Below the pieces are notes generated by a model. That model was not told where the DNA came from. It did not search any database and saw only the letters and a program-made list of their open reading frames with translations. A DNA stretch of 64,000 nt from Phreatobacter aquaticus (GTDB lineage Bacteria; Pseudomonadota; Alphaproteobacteria; Rhizobiales; Phreatobacteraceae): contig NZ_CP039865.1 in NCBI RefSeq assembly GCF_005160265.1, forward strand, positions 2,318,828 to 2,382,827, in the 5' to 3' direction. This document shows, in pieces, positions 16,409 to 26,192 of the stretch (positions are counted from its first letter, which is position 1; each line of letters begins with the position of its first letter). The position numbers and the translations under genes are program-made.

Positions 16409-17092
16409 TCAGAGAAGGGCCGCCGCGGCCTCCGCTTCCGCACGCCGCTTCGCGACGATTGGCGTGACGGTCGCGTGATAGCGCGCCAGGACATCCGGCG
16501 GCGCGAGTTCCGGCCGTCCGGCGGAGAATGGCGGCGCAGGCGCATATTCCAGGCCGAGCTGGATTGCCTGCGCGACCGCGGGGCCTGAGATCTCCGCCAG
16601 CACCGTCAGCGCGAAGTCGATGCCCGCCGTGACGCCGCCGCCGGTGATCGTGTTGCCGTCGCGCACGACGCGGGCCTCGTCGGGGACGGCGCCAAACAGC
16701 GGCAAGAGATCGCGCCAGGCCCAGTGGCAGGCGGCGCGCTTGCCCTTGAGCAGCCCGGCGGCGCCCAGGATCAGCGACCCCGTGCAGACCGAGGTGACAT
16801 AGCTGGCGCCAGCGACGAGCCGCTTCAGCTCGGTCATGAAAACCAGGTCCTGCGGCACCTGGGTCGCGGCCATGCCGCCGGGCACGCAGACCAGGTCGCA
16901 GGTCTCGACCTCGGAAAGTGTCACCGTATCGGCGAAGACCAGCCCATCGGCGGGCACCGCGCCGCCCGCCGAACTGGCGACGATGGTCCGGCTGTTCGGC
17001 ATGCGGCTGAGGAACTGGTGCGGGCCGGTAAAGTCGAGATGGGTCATGCCGGGATAGATGGCGAAGACGATGACGAAGGGCGGGGCAGACAT
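16409..17092 (-). CDS. DJ-1/PfpI-family protein (isonitrile hydratase-like)
   Basis: 227 residues of the DJ-1/PfpI superfamily: FVIVFAIYPGMTHLDFTGPHQFLSRMP at the start, CVPGGMAATQVPQD, and the nucleophile elbow TSVCTGSLILGAAGLL with the active-site Cys, followed by ACHWAWRDLL. The spacing matches isonitrile (cyclohexyl isocyanide) hydratases such as InhA, though that activity is inferred. It is transcribed divergently from a GlxA-type regulator 98 bases away, which likely controls it. GGAGG sits 8 bases before the ATG. Confidence 0.85.
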   Translation of the reverse strand: MSAPPFVIVFAIYPGMTHLDFTGPHQFLSRMPNSRTIVASSAGGAVPADGLVFADTVTLSEVETCDLVCVPGGMAATQVPQDLVFMTELKRLVAGASYVTSVCTGSLILGAAGLLKGKRAACHWAWRDLLPLFGAVPDEARVVRDGNTITGGGVTAGIDFALTVLAEISGPAVAQAIQLGLEYAPAPPFSAGRPELAPPDVLARYHATVTPIVAKRRAEAEAAAALL

Positions 17093-17190
17093 GGCGAGGA
17101 CCTCCGAAAAGGGGCTGGTTGACGCCTCACGATCCCCGATCCATCGTCTATCCGAAATGACTCTGTTCCCTCGTTTTCAGCCAGAGCGTC

Positions 17191-18147
17191 ATGGCCCGCA
17201 CGATCGCCTTCCTGATCTTTGACGATTTCCAACTGCTCGACGCAGCCGGACCGATCGCGGCCTTCGAAATGCCCGCACGTGGGATGCAGCCGGTGCCCTA
17301 TCGCCTGTCCCTTATCGCGGCTTCCGCAGGGCCGGTCAGGAGTTCGTCGGGCGTGACGATGCAGGCGGAAGCCATGGATGCCGTCGGACCGATCGATACG
17401 CTGATCATCGCGGGCGGGCAGGGCACGATTGCCGCGATGGACTGCCCTGCCATCCGCGGCTTCGTCCAGCGCGAGGCGGCTCGGGTGCGCCGGCTGTGCA
17501 GTGTCTGCTCCGGCGCCTATGTGCTCGCCGCGGCCGGACTGCTCGACGGGCGGCGGGCCACCACCCATTGGCGCCGCTCGCCGCATTTCGCCAGGCGGTT
17601 TCCGCAGGTGAAACTTGAGCCGGACCGCATCTTCATCCGCGACGGACATGTCTGGACGGCGGCGGGCATCACCGCCGGCATCGATCTCTCCCTGGCCCTG
17701 ATCGGCGAGGACCTGGGCGAGGCCGTCGCACGGCAGGTGGCGCAGGAACTGGTGGTCTTTCACCGCCGTCCGGGAGGCCAGTCGCAGTTCTCGGCGCTGC
17801 TGGACATCGGCGCTCCGGAGGGCCGGCTTGCGACCGTGCTCGGCTGGATCCGCGAACATGTCGGCGAGGCGCTGACCGTCGAGCGCCTGGCCGAGCAGAG
17901 CCACATGAGCCCGCGCAATTTCGCCCGGGCCTTCACCCGCGAGATCGGCATGACGCCCGCGAAGGCGGTTGAGCGCATTCGGCTGGAAGTGGCCCGAGAG
18001 CGCATCGAGAGCTCCGCCGCGCCGATCGAGCAGGTGGCAGCGATCACCGGCTTTCGCGATCCCGAGCGCATGCGCCGGGCTTTCCTGCGCGCCTTTGGCC
18101 AGCCTCCGCAGGCCTTGCGCCGGGCGGCGCGCGCGGCGACAGGGTGA
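17191..18147 (+). CDS. GlxA-family regulator (DJ-1 domain plus AraC helix-turn-helix)
   Basis: 318 residues. The N-terminal DJ-1/PfpI-like domain (1-190; IAFLIFDDFQLLDAAGPIAAFE, then VCSGAYVLAAAGLLDGRRATTHW) retains a Cys at the elbow. The C-terminal 100 residues form a double AraC helix-turn-helix: LTVERLAEQSHMSPRNFARAFTREIGMTPAKAVERIR and IEQVAAITGFRDPERMRRAFLRAFGQPPQALRR. Such regulators activate adjacent operons in response to small ligands. It is divergent from the DJ-1 enzyme gene, a typical regulator-target layout. Confidence 0.9.
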   Translation: MARTIAFLIFDDFQLLDAAGPIAAFEMPARGMQPVPYRLSLIAASAGPVRSSSGVTMQAEAMDAVGPIDTLIIAGGQGTIAAMDCPAIRGFVQREAARVRRLCSVCSGAYVLAAAGLLDGRRATTHWRRSPHFARRFPQVKLEPDRIFIRDGHVWTAAGITAGIDLSLALIGEDLGEAVARQVAQELVVFHRRPGGQSQFSALLDIGAPEGRLATVLGWIREHVGEALTVERLAEQSHMSPRNFARAFTREIGMTPAKAVERIRLEVARERIESSAAPIEQVAAITGFRDPERMRRAFLRAFGQPPQALRRAARAATG

Positions 18148-18173
18148 CGGCAGGACTGGACCCATAACGAAAA

Positions 18174-18198
18174 GGCGGCGGGCTTTTGGCCCACCGCC
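18174..18198. terminator. convergent bidirectional hairpin
   Basis: Stem ggcggcgggc / gcccaccgcc (one C-A mismatch) with a T-rich loop, lying between the GlxA gene and the facing small exported gene. Confidence 0.55.
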
Positions 18199-18223
18199 TC
18201 GTCATGCCGGTCCGATCAGACGA

Positions 18224-18523
18224 TCAGCGGCGGAAGGTGCGCTCGCAGACCATGGTCTGGTAGTAGCGGCTGAACGTGCAGACCTCGCCGTAACCACCGG
18301 CTTCCGTGTGTGTCGCGCGGGTGCGCTGGTGCGTCGGCGGCAGATTGATCTGCGCCGGGGGGAGGCGGTCGATGCTCGAGAAATCGCCCGGGCCACCGGC
18401 GCCACCGCCACCACCACCGCCGCCACCGGCGGTCTGGGCCGAGGCCATGCCGGTCAGGGCAGCGGAAAGGCCGATCGCGAGCGTGGCGGCCAGAGCGAAA
18501 GTCGAGATGCGGGACTTGGTCAT
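18224..18523 (-). CDS. small exported Gly-rich protein
   Basis: 99 residues. The signal peptide MTKSRISTFALAATLAIGLSAALTGMASAQ is followed by a run of nine Gly, a linker with SSIDRLPPAQINLPP and a C-terminal segment YGEVCTFSRYYQTMVCERTFRR with two Cys that may pair. The ATG at 18523 is chosen for its signal peptide and the GAGGA site upstream; in-frame residues further upstream look non-coding. No family recognised; the C-terminal Cys pair recalls the small exported protein at 16050-16313. Likely periplasmic. Confidence 0.7.
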   Translation of the reverse strand: MTKSRISTFALAATLAIGLSAALTGMASAQTAGGGGGGGGGAGGPGDFSSIDRLPPAQINLPPTHQRTRATHTEAGGYGEVCTFSRYYQTMVCERTFRR

Positions 18524-18666
18524 TGGGTCATTCCTCGTGAAGGTTGCTTGGAGCGTCAGGTCTCTGACGCCTTCGATGTCCATGGGTCGGTCGGCTAGCC
18601 CCTTTGGTTCAATCGACGCGGAAGATTCTTGATCGCGCTCTCCCGGTTGGTCTTCACGCCAAAGCA

Positions 18667-18693
18667 AAAGGCCCGGCATCGAGCCGGGCCTTT
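18667..18693 (-). terminator. rho-independent terminator of the lpdA unit
   Basis: A perfect 11-bp stem (aaaggcccggc / gccgggccttt) with a 5-base loop; read on the minus strand it ends in cctttt followed by gcttt. It lies 58 bases past the lpdA stop and closes the TCA block. Confidence 0.8.
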
Positions 18694-18750
18694 CTCAGTC
18701 ATGGGCACCGTCAACCCCACGAAGGGGCGCGGGCAGGCGGCACTGGAGCC

Positions 18751-20148
18751 TCAGATATGGATCGCGCGCTTCTCGACGGCGAGCGCTGCTTCCTTGACCG
18801 CTTCCGACATGGTCGGATGGGCGTGCGTCGAACGCGCAAGATCCTCGGATGAACCGCCGAACTCCATCAGCACCACGGCCTCGTGGATCATCTCGCCGGC
18901 GCCGGCGCCGACAATGTGGACGCCCAGCACCCGGTCGGTCGTGGCATCGGCCAGAACCTTGACGAAGCCGTCGGTCGCCCGATTGGCGCGGGCGCGGCCA
19001 TTGGCGGTGAACGGGAACTTGCCGACATTGTAGGCGATGCCGGCGGCCTTGAGGTCCTCTTCCGACTTGCCGACGGTTGCGACCTCGGGGAACGTGTAGA
19101 CCACGCCCGGAATGGCGTCGTAATTCACATGGCCCGCCTTGCCGGCGAGGATCTCGGCCACCGCCATGCCCTCGTCCTCGGCCTTGTGGGCGAGCATCGG
19201 GCCGCGCACCACGTCGCCGATGGCATAGATGCCGGGAACATTGGTGGCGAAATGGTTGTCGATCACCACACGCCCGCGCTCCATGGCGACGCCTGCGGCC
19301 TCAAGGCCGAGACCCTCGGTATAGGGACGCCGGCCGATCGCCACGAGGACGATATCGGCCTCGATGCTCGCTGCCTCGCCACCGGCCGAGTGTTCCACCG
19401 TCAGGGTGACGCCCTTCTTGGCGGCCTTGGCTGCGGTCACCTTGGAGCCGAGCTGGAACGTGATGCCCTGCTTGCCGAGGATGCGCTGGAACTGCTTGGC
19501 GACATCCGCATCCATGCCCGGCAGGATGCGGTCGAGATATTCGATCACGTGCACCTCGGCGCCCAGGCGGCGCCAGACGGAGCCCAGCTCCAGACCGATG
19601 ACGCCGGCACCGATCACGACGACCTTGCCCGGAACCTTCTCAAGCTCCAGCGCACCGGTGGAGGACACGATCTGCTTCTCGTCGATGGCGACGCCCGGCA
19701 GCGGCGTCACGTCCGAGCCGGTGGCGATCACGATCGCCTTGGTCTCGAGAACCTGGCTCGAGCCATCATCAGCGGTGACCTGAACCTTGCCCGGTGCGGT
19801 GATCGTGCCAAGCCCGGTGAAGCTCTCCACCTTGTTCTTCTTCAGGAGGAACGCCACGCCATTGACGTTGGCGTCCACCGTCTCCTGCTTGTGGACCATC
19901 ATCTGCTTGAGGTTGAGCTTGGGCTTGGCGACATCGATGCCGAGGGCTGCAAAGCCATGGCCGGCCTCGTCGAACATTTCGGAGGCGTGGAGCAGCGCCT
20001 TGGACGGGATGCAGCCGATATTCAGGCAGGTGCCGCCATGGGTCTTGCGCTTCTCGACGACGGCAACCTTGAGGCCGAGCTGGGCGGCGCGAATGGCGCA
20101 GACATAGCCGCCGGGGCCGGTGCCGATGATGATCAGATCGTAGGACAT
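18751..20148 (-). CDS. lpdA: dihydrolipoyl dehydrogenase (E3)
   Basis: 465 residues, the usual length of E3. It reoxidises the dihydrolipoyl arm of SucB, passing electrons to NAD+ via FAD and a redox disulfide. Visible: FAD fold [20 protein letters not shown], redox pair C41/C46 in [20 protein letters not shown] fold [23 protein letters not shown], second FAD motif [20 protein letters not shown] and the catalytic His in [16 protein letters not shown]. No lipoyl domain is fused. It is last in the mdh-suc block, 33 bases behind the SDR gene, so this is very likely the E3 for 2-oxoglutarate dehydrogenase. Confidence 0.96.
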   Translation of the reverse strand: MSYDLIIIGTGPGGYVCAIRAAQLGLKVAVVEKRKTHGGTCLNIGCIPSKALLHASEMFDEAGHGFAALGIDVAKPKLNLKQMMVHKQETVDANVNGVAFLLKKNKVESFTGLGTITAPGKVQVTADDGSSQVLETKAIVIATGSDVTPLPGVAIDEKQIVSSTGALELEKVPGKVVVIGAGVIGLELGSVWRRLGAEVHVIEYLDRILPGMDADVAKQFQRILGKQGITFQLGSKVTAAKAAKKGVTLTVEHSAGGEAASIEADIVLVAIGRRPYTEGLGLEAAGVAMERGRVVIDNHFATNVPGIYAIGDVVRGPMLAHKAEDEGMAVAEILAGKAGHVNYDAIPGVVYTFPEVATVGKSEEDLKAAGIAYNVGKFPFTANGRARANRATDGFVKVLADATTDRVLGVHIVGAGAGEMIHEAVVLMEFGGSSEDLARSTHAHPTMSEAVKEAALAVEKRAIHI

Positions 20149-20181
20149 GCTGGGAATCTCCGAAAAGAAGGAGGACGGCGC

Positions 20182-20928
20182 TCAGCGCCCGCCCGAAACG
20201 GTGATGAAGGTACCGGTGGAATAGGACGCGTCGTCCGACAGGAGCCAGAGCACCGCCTTGGCGACCTCGTCGGCCGAGCCTTCGCGCTGCATCGGGATGG
20301 CCGAGCGAAACTGCACGACGCGGTCGGGCGCGCCGGCGCTGGCATGGATGTCGGTGTCGATCAGGCCGGGGCGCACGGCATTGACGCGGATGCCCTCGGC
20401 CGCGACTTCCTTGGCAAGGCCGATGGTGAATGAGTCGATCGCGCCCTTGGAGGCCGCATAGTCGACGAATTCGTTGGGCGAGCCGAGATAGGCGGCGGCT
20501 GACGACATGTTGACGATCGCGCCGCCCTTGCCGCCGTGCTTGGTCGACATCCGCTTCACCGCCTCGCGGGCGCACAGGATCGAGCCGATCACGTTGATCG
20601 CCATCATGCGGTGCAGCCGCGCGGCCGAGAAATCCTCGACGCGGGCGCGCAGGTCGACCACGCCGGCATTGTTGATGAGGCCGACCAGGGGGCCGAGCTT
20701 GTCGGCGGCGGCATAGATCGCCAGCACGTCGGCTTCCTCGGCGACATCGCCCTTCACAGCAATAGCCTGGCCGCTGGCATGGACGATCGCGTCCACCACC
20801 TCGTCGGCGGCCACCTGATTGGCGGTGTAGTTCACCACCACGGCATAGCCCTTTGCGGCCGCCTGCAGCGCGCAGGCCCGGCCGATGCCGCGGCTCGCTC
20901 CGGTGACGATGACGACGCCCTTGGACAT
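20182..20928 (-). CDS. SDR-family NAD(P)-dependent oxidoreductase
   Basis: 248 residues, classical short-chain dehydrogenase: cofactor motif VTGASRGIGRACALQ, NNAG motif LINNAGVV, catalytic Ser in VNMSSAAAYLG and YAASK (Y and K). After strand 2 the sequence VVNYTANQ lacks an acidic residue, which fits NADP preference (inference). It resembles the YgfF/glucose-1-dehydrogenase-like group. It lies between the sucB side of the block and lpdA and is probably cotranscribed; from memory a similar SDR sits there in other Rhizobiales. The substrate is unknown. Confidence 0.88.
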   Translation of the reverse strand: MSKGVVIVTGASRGIGRACALQAAAKGYAVVVNYTANQVAADEVVDAIVHASGQAIAVKGDVAEEADVLAIYAAADKLGPLVGLINNAGVVDLRARVEDFSAARLHRMMAINVIGSILCAREAVKRMSTKHGGKGGAIVNMSSAAAYLGSPNEFVDYAASKGAIDSFTIGLAKEVAAEGIRVNAVRPGLIDTDIHASAGAPDRVVQFRSAIPMQREGSADEVAKAVLWLLSDDASYSTGTFITVSGGR

Positions 20929-20975
20929 GATGTGCCTCGCTCAGACCGTTTCAGGTGACAGATGGGGTGGAAGGA

Positions 20976-21368
20976 TCAGCCGCGCACCGAAATGACCGTA
21001 GCCGGCGGATGGGCCGGCTCCGTCGAACGGCAATTCCGCGTGACCCGTGGGTTCGGATAATCGTAGGCGAGCGCGCAATAGAAACCCGGCCGGATCCGCC
21101 TGACCGTGATCTCGCGGTGGCGGCCGGAAATCTCGAGAATGTGCACGTCGCCGGAGCCACGCTGGCCGACCGTCAGGCGTTGTGCGCCAGGGATCCACGA
21201 CAGTTCGAACGGCGTGCAGGCACGGTCGAGCATGAAGCCCGTGGCCGCCACAACCAGGCAGGCGCCGGGGCCGGCCCGGAAGTCGTCATAGGGCGGAATG
21301 GCGCAGGCGGAGAGGGCGACCGCCGCCAGAAGACCGGCAGCTGACGGCAAGACCCAGGAGGTCGTCAT
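20976..21368 (-). CDS. putative lipoprotein
   Basis: 130 residues. The N-terminus ends in a lipobox (LSAC, Cys about 22) after a hydrophobic core, so it is probably an outer- or inner-membrane lipoprotein. The mature part contains PPYDDFRAGPGACLVVAATGF, ELSWIPGAQRLTVG and a late Cys (VTRNCRS). No family recognised. ggaggaa lies 8 bases before the ATG chosen, while an upstream in-frame ATG lacks the lipoprotein pattern. It is in the space between sucB and the SDR gene, same strand, with 23 bases to the gene before it. Confidence 0.65.
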   Translation of the reverse strand: MTTSWVLPSAAGLLAAVALSACAIPPYDDFRAGPGACLVVAATGFMLDRACTPFELSWIPGAQRLTVGQRGSGDVHILEISGRHREITVRRIRPGFYCALAYDYPNPRVTRNCRSTEPAHPPATVISVRG

Positions 21369-21391
21369 GGCCGTTCCTCCGCGCTCGTGCG

Positions 21392-21826
21392 TCATCGCCG
21401 TTCCAGGAGGCGCTTCATCTCGTGCTGGGGCACGATGTAGCGAAATTGCTCATAGCGGGTCTGCCAGTCGCCGACGACCGAGCAGAAGGCCTGCAGTGCC
21501 TGCGGTTCGGCGAAGCGCGGCGTCACCTTGTCGAGATCGAAGCGGCTGACGAGAGCGCCGACCGCCGCATCGGAAAGACCCGCGCCGCGCAGCAGCGTGG
21601 CCGCGTCGGCCACATCCCGCACCCAGAAGGTGCGCAGGTGGGTGACAGCTTCGGCCGGTTCAGGTCCGAGAGCCGCGCAGGCTGCAAACGCCCCGCGTTC
21701 CAGCGCCGCGCGGACCAGCACATCCTCGGCGATGCCCCGGACCAGGCCCTCCGTCGGGCGCTGCGCCGCGGCCGGACCGGCCGCGACCCATGCGAGACAC
21801 GCCAGAAGCGGGACCAGTTTGCGCAT
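21392..21826 (-). CDS. exported helical protein of unknown function
   Basis: 144 residues with a Sec signal peptide (RKLVPLLACLAWVAAGPAAAQ). The mature part is all-helical in appearance with two Cys (FAACAAL, FCSVVGDW) and a basic C-terminus MKRLLERR. I recognise no family. GGAGG precedes the ATG. It is 33 bases downstream of sucB and 23 bases upstream of the lipoprotein gene, so it probably belongs to the same transcript. Confidence 0.65.
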   Translation of the reverse strand: MRKLVPLLACLAWVAAGPAAAQRPTEGLVRGIAEDVLVRAALERGAFAACAALGPEPAEAVTHLRTFWVRDVADAATLLRGAGLSDAAVGALVSRFDLDKVTPRFAEPQALQAFCSVVGDWQTRYEQFRYIVPQHEMKRLLERR

Positions 21827-21859
21827 CGCCCAGTCCTCCCGGTCAGTTGGCCGCCCTTG

Positions 21860-23089
21860 TCAGAGATCCATCACGAGGCGGGCCGGATCTTCCAGGCTTT
21901 CCTTGACGCGCACCAGGAAGGTCACGGCTTCCTTGCCGTCGACGATCCGGTGATCGTAGGAGAGCGCCAGATACATCATCGGGCGGATCTCGATCTTGCC
22001 GCCGACCACCATCGGACGATCCTGGATCTTGTGCATGCCGAGAATGCCCGACTGCGGCGCGTTGAGGATCGGCGTCGACATCAGCGAGCCATAGACGCCG
22101 CCATTCGAGATGGTGAACGTGCCGCCCTGCATCTCGTCGATCGACAGCTTGCCGTCGCGGGCGCGCTTGCCGAAATCGGCAATGGTCTTCTCGATCTGGG
22201 CGATGCCCATCTGGTCGGCATCGCGCACCACCGGCACGACGAGGCCCTTGTCGGTGCCGACAGCGACGCCGACATGGCAGAAGTTCTTGTAGATGAGATC
22301 GGTGCCGTCGATCTCGGCGTTCACCGCCGGGATGTCCTTCAGCGCCTGCACGCAGGCCCGCACGAAGAAGCCCATGAAGCCGAGCTTGGTGCCGTGCTTC
22401 TTCTCGAACAGGTCCTTGTACTGGGCGCGCAGCGCCATCAGCTGGCCCATGTCGACCTCGTTGAAGGTCGTCAGCATGGCCGCCGTGTTCTGGGCATCCT
22501 TCAGGCGGCGCGCGATGGTCTGGCGCAGCCGGGTCATCTTCACGCGCTCTTCGCGCGGCGCGTCGGCGGCGGTCGAGGCCGCGCGGGCGGCAGGGGCTGC
22601 TGCTGCGGGGGCCGGAGCCGAGATGCCGGCAGCGATCGCGCCGAGCATGTCGCCCTTGGTCACGCGGCCATCCTTGCCGGAGCCGGCGACAGCTGCCGGG
22701 CTCACGCCGGATTCAGCGGCCATGCGGGCCACCGCCGGGCCATTGTCGGCGCTGGCGGCCTTGGCTGCGACGGGGGCCGCCGCAGCGGCGACCGGGGCAG
22801 GGGCCGCAGCCTTCGGGGCTTCCGCCTTGGGCGCGGGAGCCGCGGCCGCACCGCCTTCCGAAATCTGGCCGAGCAGCGCCGAGACGCCGACCGTCGTGCC
22901 GGAATCGGCGACGATCTCGGCGAGCGTGCCGGAGGCCGGCGCGTTCACTTCCAGCGTCACCTTGTCGGTTTCGAGCTCAAGCAGCGGCTCGTCCTTGGTC
23001 ACGGCCTCGCCGGGCTTCTTGAACCACTTGGCGACGGTCGCCTCGGTGACGGATTCGCCGAGCGTCGGAACGCGGATTTCGGTGGCCAT
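21860..23089 (-). CDS. sucB: 2-oxoglutarate dehydrogenase E2, dihydrolipoyl succinyltransferase
   Basis: 409 residues. Lipoyl domain 1-75 with the lipoylated Lys at position 43 ([12 protein letters not shown]); an Ala/Pro linker about 78-112; the E1/E3-binding domain about 115-150 ([33 protein letters not shown]); a second Ala-rich linker; and the catalytic acyltransferase domain from about 180 with the active-site motif [11 protein letters not shown] near the C-terminus. It transfers succinyl groups from E1 to CoA in the core of the complex. Located 57 bases downstream of sucA; lpdA further down supplies E3. Confidence 0.97.
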   Translation of the reverse strand: MATEIRVPTLGESVTEATVAKWFKKPGEAVTKDEPLLELETDKVTLEVNAPASGTLAEIVADSGTTVGVSALLGQISEGGAAAAPAPKAEAPKAAAPAPVAAAAAPVAAKAASADNGPAVARMAAESGVSPAAVAGSGKDGRVTKGDMLGAIAAGISAPAPAAAAPAARAASTAADAPREERVKMTRLRQTIARRLKDAQNTAAMLTTFNEVDMGQLMALRAQYKDLFEKKHGTKLGFMGFFVRACVQALKDIPAVNAEIDGTDLIYKNFCHVGVAVGTDKGLVVPVVRDADQMGIAQIEKTIADFGKRARDGKLSIDEMQGGTFTISNGGVYGSLMSTPILNAPQSGILGMHKIQDRPMVVGGKIEIRPMMYLALSYDHRIVDGKEAVTFLVRVKESLEDPARLVMDL

Positions 23090-23146
23090 TGCAATCTAGT
23101 CCTCGGTCAATTCGGGAGCCGGCCCCGCCGCGGGGCCGGACGGGGA

Positions 23147-26101
23147 TCAGGCGAAGGCCTCGTCAAGGAAGGCCTGGAGCTGGGCAAGGTGACGCGACAT
23201 CAGGCCGGTGGCGGTTGCAGCCGATGCCGGGCGGCCGACATAACGCGCCCGCTTCGACTTCGATCCGGCCGTGCTCAGGACCCATTCGAGATAGGGCTCG
23301 ACGAAGCTCCAGGAGCCCATGTTCTTCGGCTCTTCCTGGCACCAGACGACATCGGCATTCTTGAAGCGGCCGATTTCGGTGGCGAGCGCCTTGAGCGGGA
23401 AGGGATAGAGCTGCTCGACACGCATCAGGTAGACGTCGTCGATGCCGCGCTTGATGCGGTCCTCGTAGAGGTCATAGTAGACCTTGCCCGAGCACAGCAC
23501 GACACGCCGGATCTTCTTGTCCTCGACGAGCTTCGTCTCCTGATTGGGCAGGATCTGCGCATCGTCCCACAGCACGCGGTGGAACGAAGTGCCGGTCACC
23601 AGTTCGTCGAGGCGCGACACGGCCCGCTTGTGGCGGAGCAGCGACTTCGGCGTCATCAGGATCAGCGGCTTGCGGATCTCGCGTTTCAGCTGGCGGCGCA
23701 GGATGTGGAAATAGTTTGCCGGCGTCGAGACATTCGCCACCTGCATATTGTCTTCCGCACACATCTGCAGGAAGCGCTCGAGGCGCGCCGAGGAATGCTC
23801 GGGACCCTGGCCCTCATACCCGTGCGGCAGCAGGCAGACGAGGCCCGAGAGCCTCAGCCACTTGCGTTCCGCCGACGAGATGAACTGGTCGAACACGACC
23901 TGGGCGCCATTGGCGAAGTCGCCGAACTGGCCTTCCCAGAGCGTCAGAGCGTTCGGCTCGGCGAGCGAATAGCCATATTCATAGCCGAGCACGGCCTCTT
24001 CCGAGAGCATCGAGTTGATGACCTCGTACTTGCCCTGGCCCTCGCGGACATGGTTGAGCGGCGTGTAGCGGCCCTCGGTCTCCTGGTCGATCAGCACCGA
24101 ATGGCGCTGCGAGAAGGTGCCGCGCTCGCAATCCTGGCCGGACAGGCGGACGCGATGGCCCTCGTCCACCAGGGTGCCGAAGGCCAGCGCCTCGCCGGTC
24201 GCCCAGTCGATGCCCTCGCCGGTGTCGATCATCTTGCCGCGGTTGTCCATGAACCGCTGGATGGTGCGGTGGGCGGTGAACCCCTCCGGAACCTTGGTGA
24301 TCGCCTTGCCGATCGCGACCAGCTTGTCGCGGTCGACGCCGGACGTGCCGCGGCGCGGATCGTCATCCGTCGAGGCGCCGCCGGTCAGGCCCGCCCACTT
24401 GCCGTCCAGCCAGTCGGCCTTGTTCGGCTTGTAGGACTGCCCGGCTTCCATCTCGGCGTCGAGACGGTTGCGCCAGTCGGTCTTCATCTTCTCGACTTCG
24501 CCCTCGGTGACGACGCCTTCGGCCACGAGCTTCGCGGTATAGACATCCAGCACCGACGCGTGGGACCGGATCTTCTTGTACATGAGCGGCTGGGTGAAAG
24601 CCGGCTCGTCGCCCTCGTTATGGCCGAAGCGCCTGTAGCACCACATGTCGATGACGACGGGCTTCTGGAACTTCTGGCGGAACTCGGTCGCGACCTTGGC
24701 GGCAAACACCACCGCTTCCGGATCGTCGCCGTTCACATGGAAGATCGGTGCTTCCACCATCTTCGCCACATCGGAAGGATAGGGCGAGGAGCGCGAATAG
24801 CGCGGATAGGTGGTGAAGCCGATCTGGTTGTTGATGATGAAGTGGAGCGAACCGCCGGTGCGGTGGCCCTTCAGGCCCGACAGGCCGAAGCATTCCGCCA
24901 CCACGCCCTGGCCGGCAAAGGCAGCATCGCCGTGGATCAGCAGCGGCATGACGGCCTTGCGATCCTCGGGCGGGCAGCCGTGCTGGTCCTGCTTGGCGCG
25001 CACCTTGCCGAGCACCACCGGATTGACGATCTCGAGATGCGACGGGTTCGGGGTCAGAGACAGATGGACCTTGTTGCCGTCGAACTCGCGGTCCGACGAG
25101 GCGCCGAGGTGGTACTTCACGTCGCCCGAGCCTTCCACGTCGTCGGGGGCGTAGGAGCCGCCCTTGAACTCGTGGAACAGCGCGCGGTGCGGCTTGCCCA
25201 TCACCTGGGTCAGCGTGTTCAGGCGGCCGCGATGGGCCATGCCCAGGCAGATTTCCTTCACGCCGAGATTGCCGCCGCGCTTGATGATCTGCTCAAGCGC
25301 CGGGATCATGCTCTCGCCGCCATCAAGGCCGAAGCGCTTGGTGCCGGTGTAGCGGACATCGAGGAACTTCTCGAAGCCCTCGGCCTCCACCAGCTTCTGC
25401 AGGATGGCGCGCTTGCCCTCCTTGGTGAAGGCGATCTCCTTGTCCGGACCTTCGATGCGCTCCTGGAGCCACGACTTCTGCGCGGGATCCGTGATGTGCA
25501 TGAACTCGACGCCGAGCGTCTGGCAATAGGTCCGCTCAAGGATGCCGACCATCTCGCGGATGGTCGCGAATTCCAGGCCCAGCACCTTGTCGATGAAGAT
25601 CTTGCGGTCGTAGTCGGCTTCCGTGAAGCCGTAGGAGCGGGGGTCGAGCTCCTCGTGGGTCTTCGGCGGATCGATGCCCAGCGGATCGAGATTGGCGTGC
25701 AGATGGCCGCGCATGCGGTAGGCGCGGATCAGCATGATCGCCCGCACCGAATCCTTGGTCGCCTGCTGGATCGTCTCGGCGGAGACCTCGGCGCCCTTGT
25801 CGGCAGCCTTGGCCTTCAGCTTGTCGCCGATGGCCTTTTCCACGAGGCCCCAATTGCCGTCGAGCGCGGAAATCGTCTCGCCATTGGCCGCGATCGGCCA
25901 GTTCGGCTTCTTCCAGGAAGCCCCCTTGGCGTTCTTCTGCACATCGGCCTTGTCGTCGCCGAGCGTCTTGAAGAAGGCCTGCCATTCGGCATCCACCGAG
26001 GAGGGATCCGTCTCGTAGCGGGCGTAGAGGTCCTCGATATAGGCAGCGTTGCCGCCATAGAGGAAGGAAGTGAGCGCGATGGTCTCGTCTTGACGTGCCA
26101 T
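23147..26101 (-). CDS. sucA: 2-oxoglutarate dehydrogenase E1
   Basis: 984 residues, full length for bacterial E1o. It decarboxylates 2-oxoglutarate with thiamine diphosphate and succinylates the lipoyl arm of SucB. Visible: N-terminal E2-binding segment FLYGGNAAYIEDLYARYETDPSSVD; substrate/TPP region ALEQIIKRGGNLGVKEICLGMAHRGRLNTL; TPP-Mg motif HGDAAFAGQGVVAEC...INNQIGFTT; C-terminal VLLPHGYEGQGPEHSSARLERFLQ and EEPKNMGSW. A hairpin 92 bases upstream of the start separates it from sucD, so sucAB may have its own promoter. An AGGA ribosome site precedes the ATG. Confidence 0.98.
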   Translation of the reverse strand: MARQDETIALTSFLYGGNAAYIEDLYARYETDPSSVDAEWQAFFKTLGDDKADVQKNAKGASWKKPNWPIAANGETISALDGNWGLVEKAIGDKLKAKAADKGAEVSAETIQQATKDSVRAIMLIRAYRMRGHLHANLDPLGIDPPKTHEELDPRSYGFTEADYDRKIFIDKVLGLEFATIREMVGILERTYCQTLGVEFMHITDPAQKSWLQERIEGPDKEIAFTKEGKRAILQKLVEAEGFEKFLDVRYTGTKRFGLDGGESMIPALEQIIKRGGNLGVKEICLGMAHRGRLNTLTQVMGKPHRALFHEFKGGSYAPDDVEGSGDVKYHLGASSDREFDGNKVHLSLTPNPSHLEIVNPVVLGKVRAKQDQHGCPPEDRKAVMPLLIHGDAAFAGQGVVAECFGLSGLKGHRTGGSLHFIINNQIGFTTYPRYSRSSPYPSDVAKMVEAPIFHVNGDDPEAVVFAAKVATEFRQKFQKPVVIDMWCYRRFGHNEGDEPAFTQPLMYKKIRSHASVLDVYTAKLVAEGVVTEGEVEKMKTDWRNRLDAEMEAGQSYKPNKADWLDGKWAGLTGGASTDDDPRRGTSGVDRDKLVAIGKAITKVPEGFTAHRTIQRFMDNRGKMIDTGEGIDWATGEALAFGTLVDEGHRVRLSGQDCERGTFSQRHSVLIDQETEGRYTPLNHVREGQGKYEVINSMLSEEAVLGYEYGYSLAEPNALTLWEGQFGDFANGAQVVFDQFISSAERKWLRLSGLVCLLPHGYEGQGPEHSSARLERFLQMCAEDNMQVANVSTPANYFHILRRQLKREIRKPLILMTPKSLLRHKRAVSRLDELVTGTSFHRVLWDDAQILPNQETKLVEDKKIRRVVLCSGKVYYDLYEDRIKRGIDDVYLMRVEQLYPFPLKALATEIGRFKNADVVWCQEEPKNMGSWSFVEPYLEWVLSTAGSKSKRARYVGRPASAATATGLMSRHLAQLQAFLDEAFA

Positions 26102-26192
26102 TGTCCGGTTCCTGCGTGCTCGACGGATACGGCGGGGACCGCTCCGGATGTCCGCTTCGAGACGCCTCTCAGTGCGTCTTCTTCGGTGGTGG

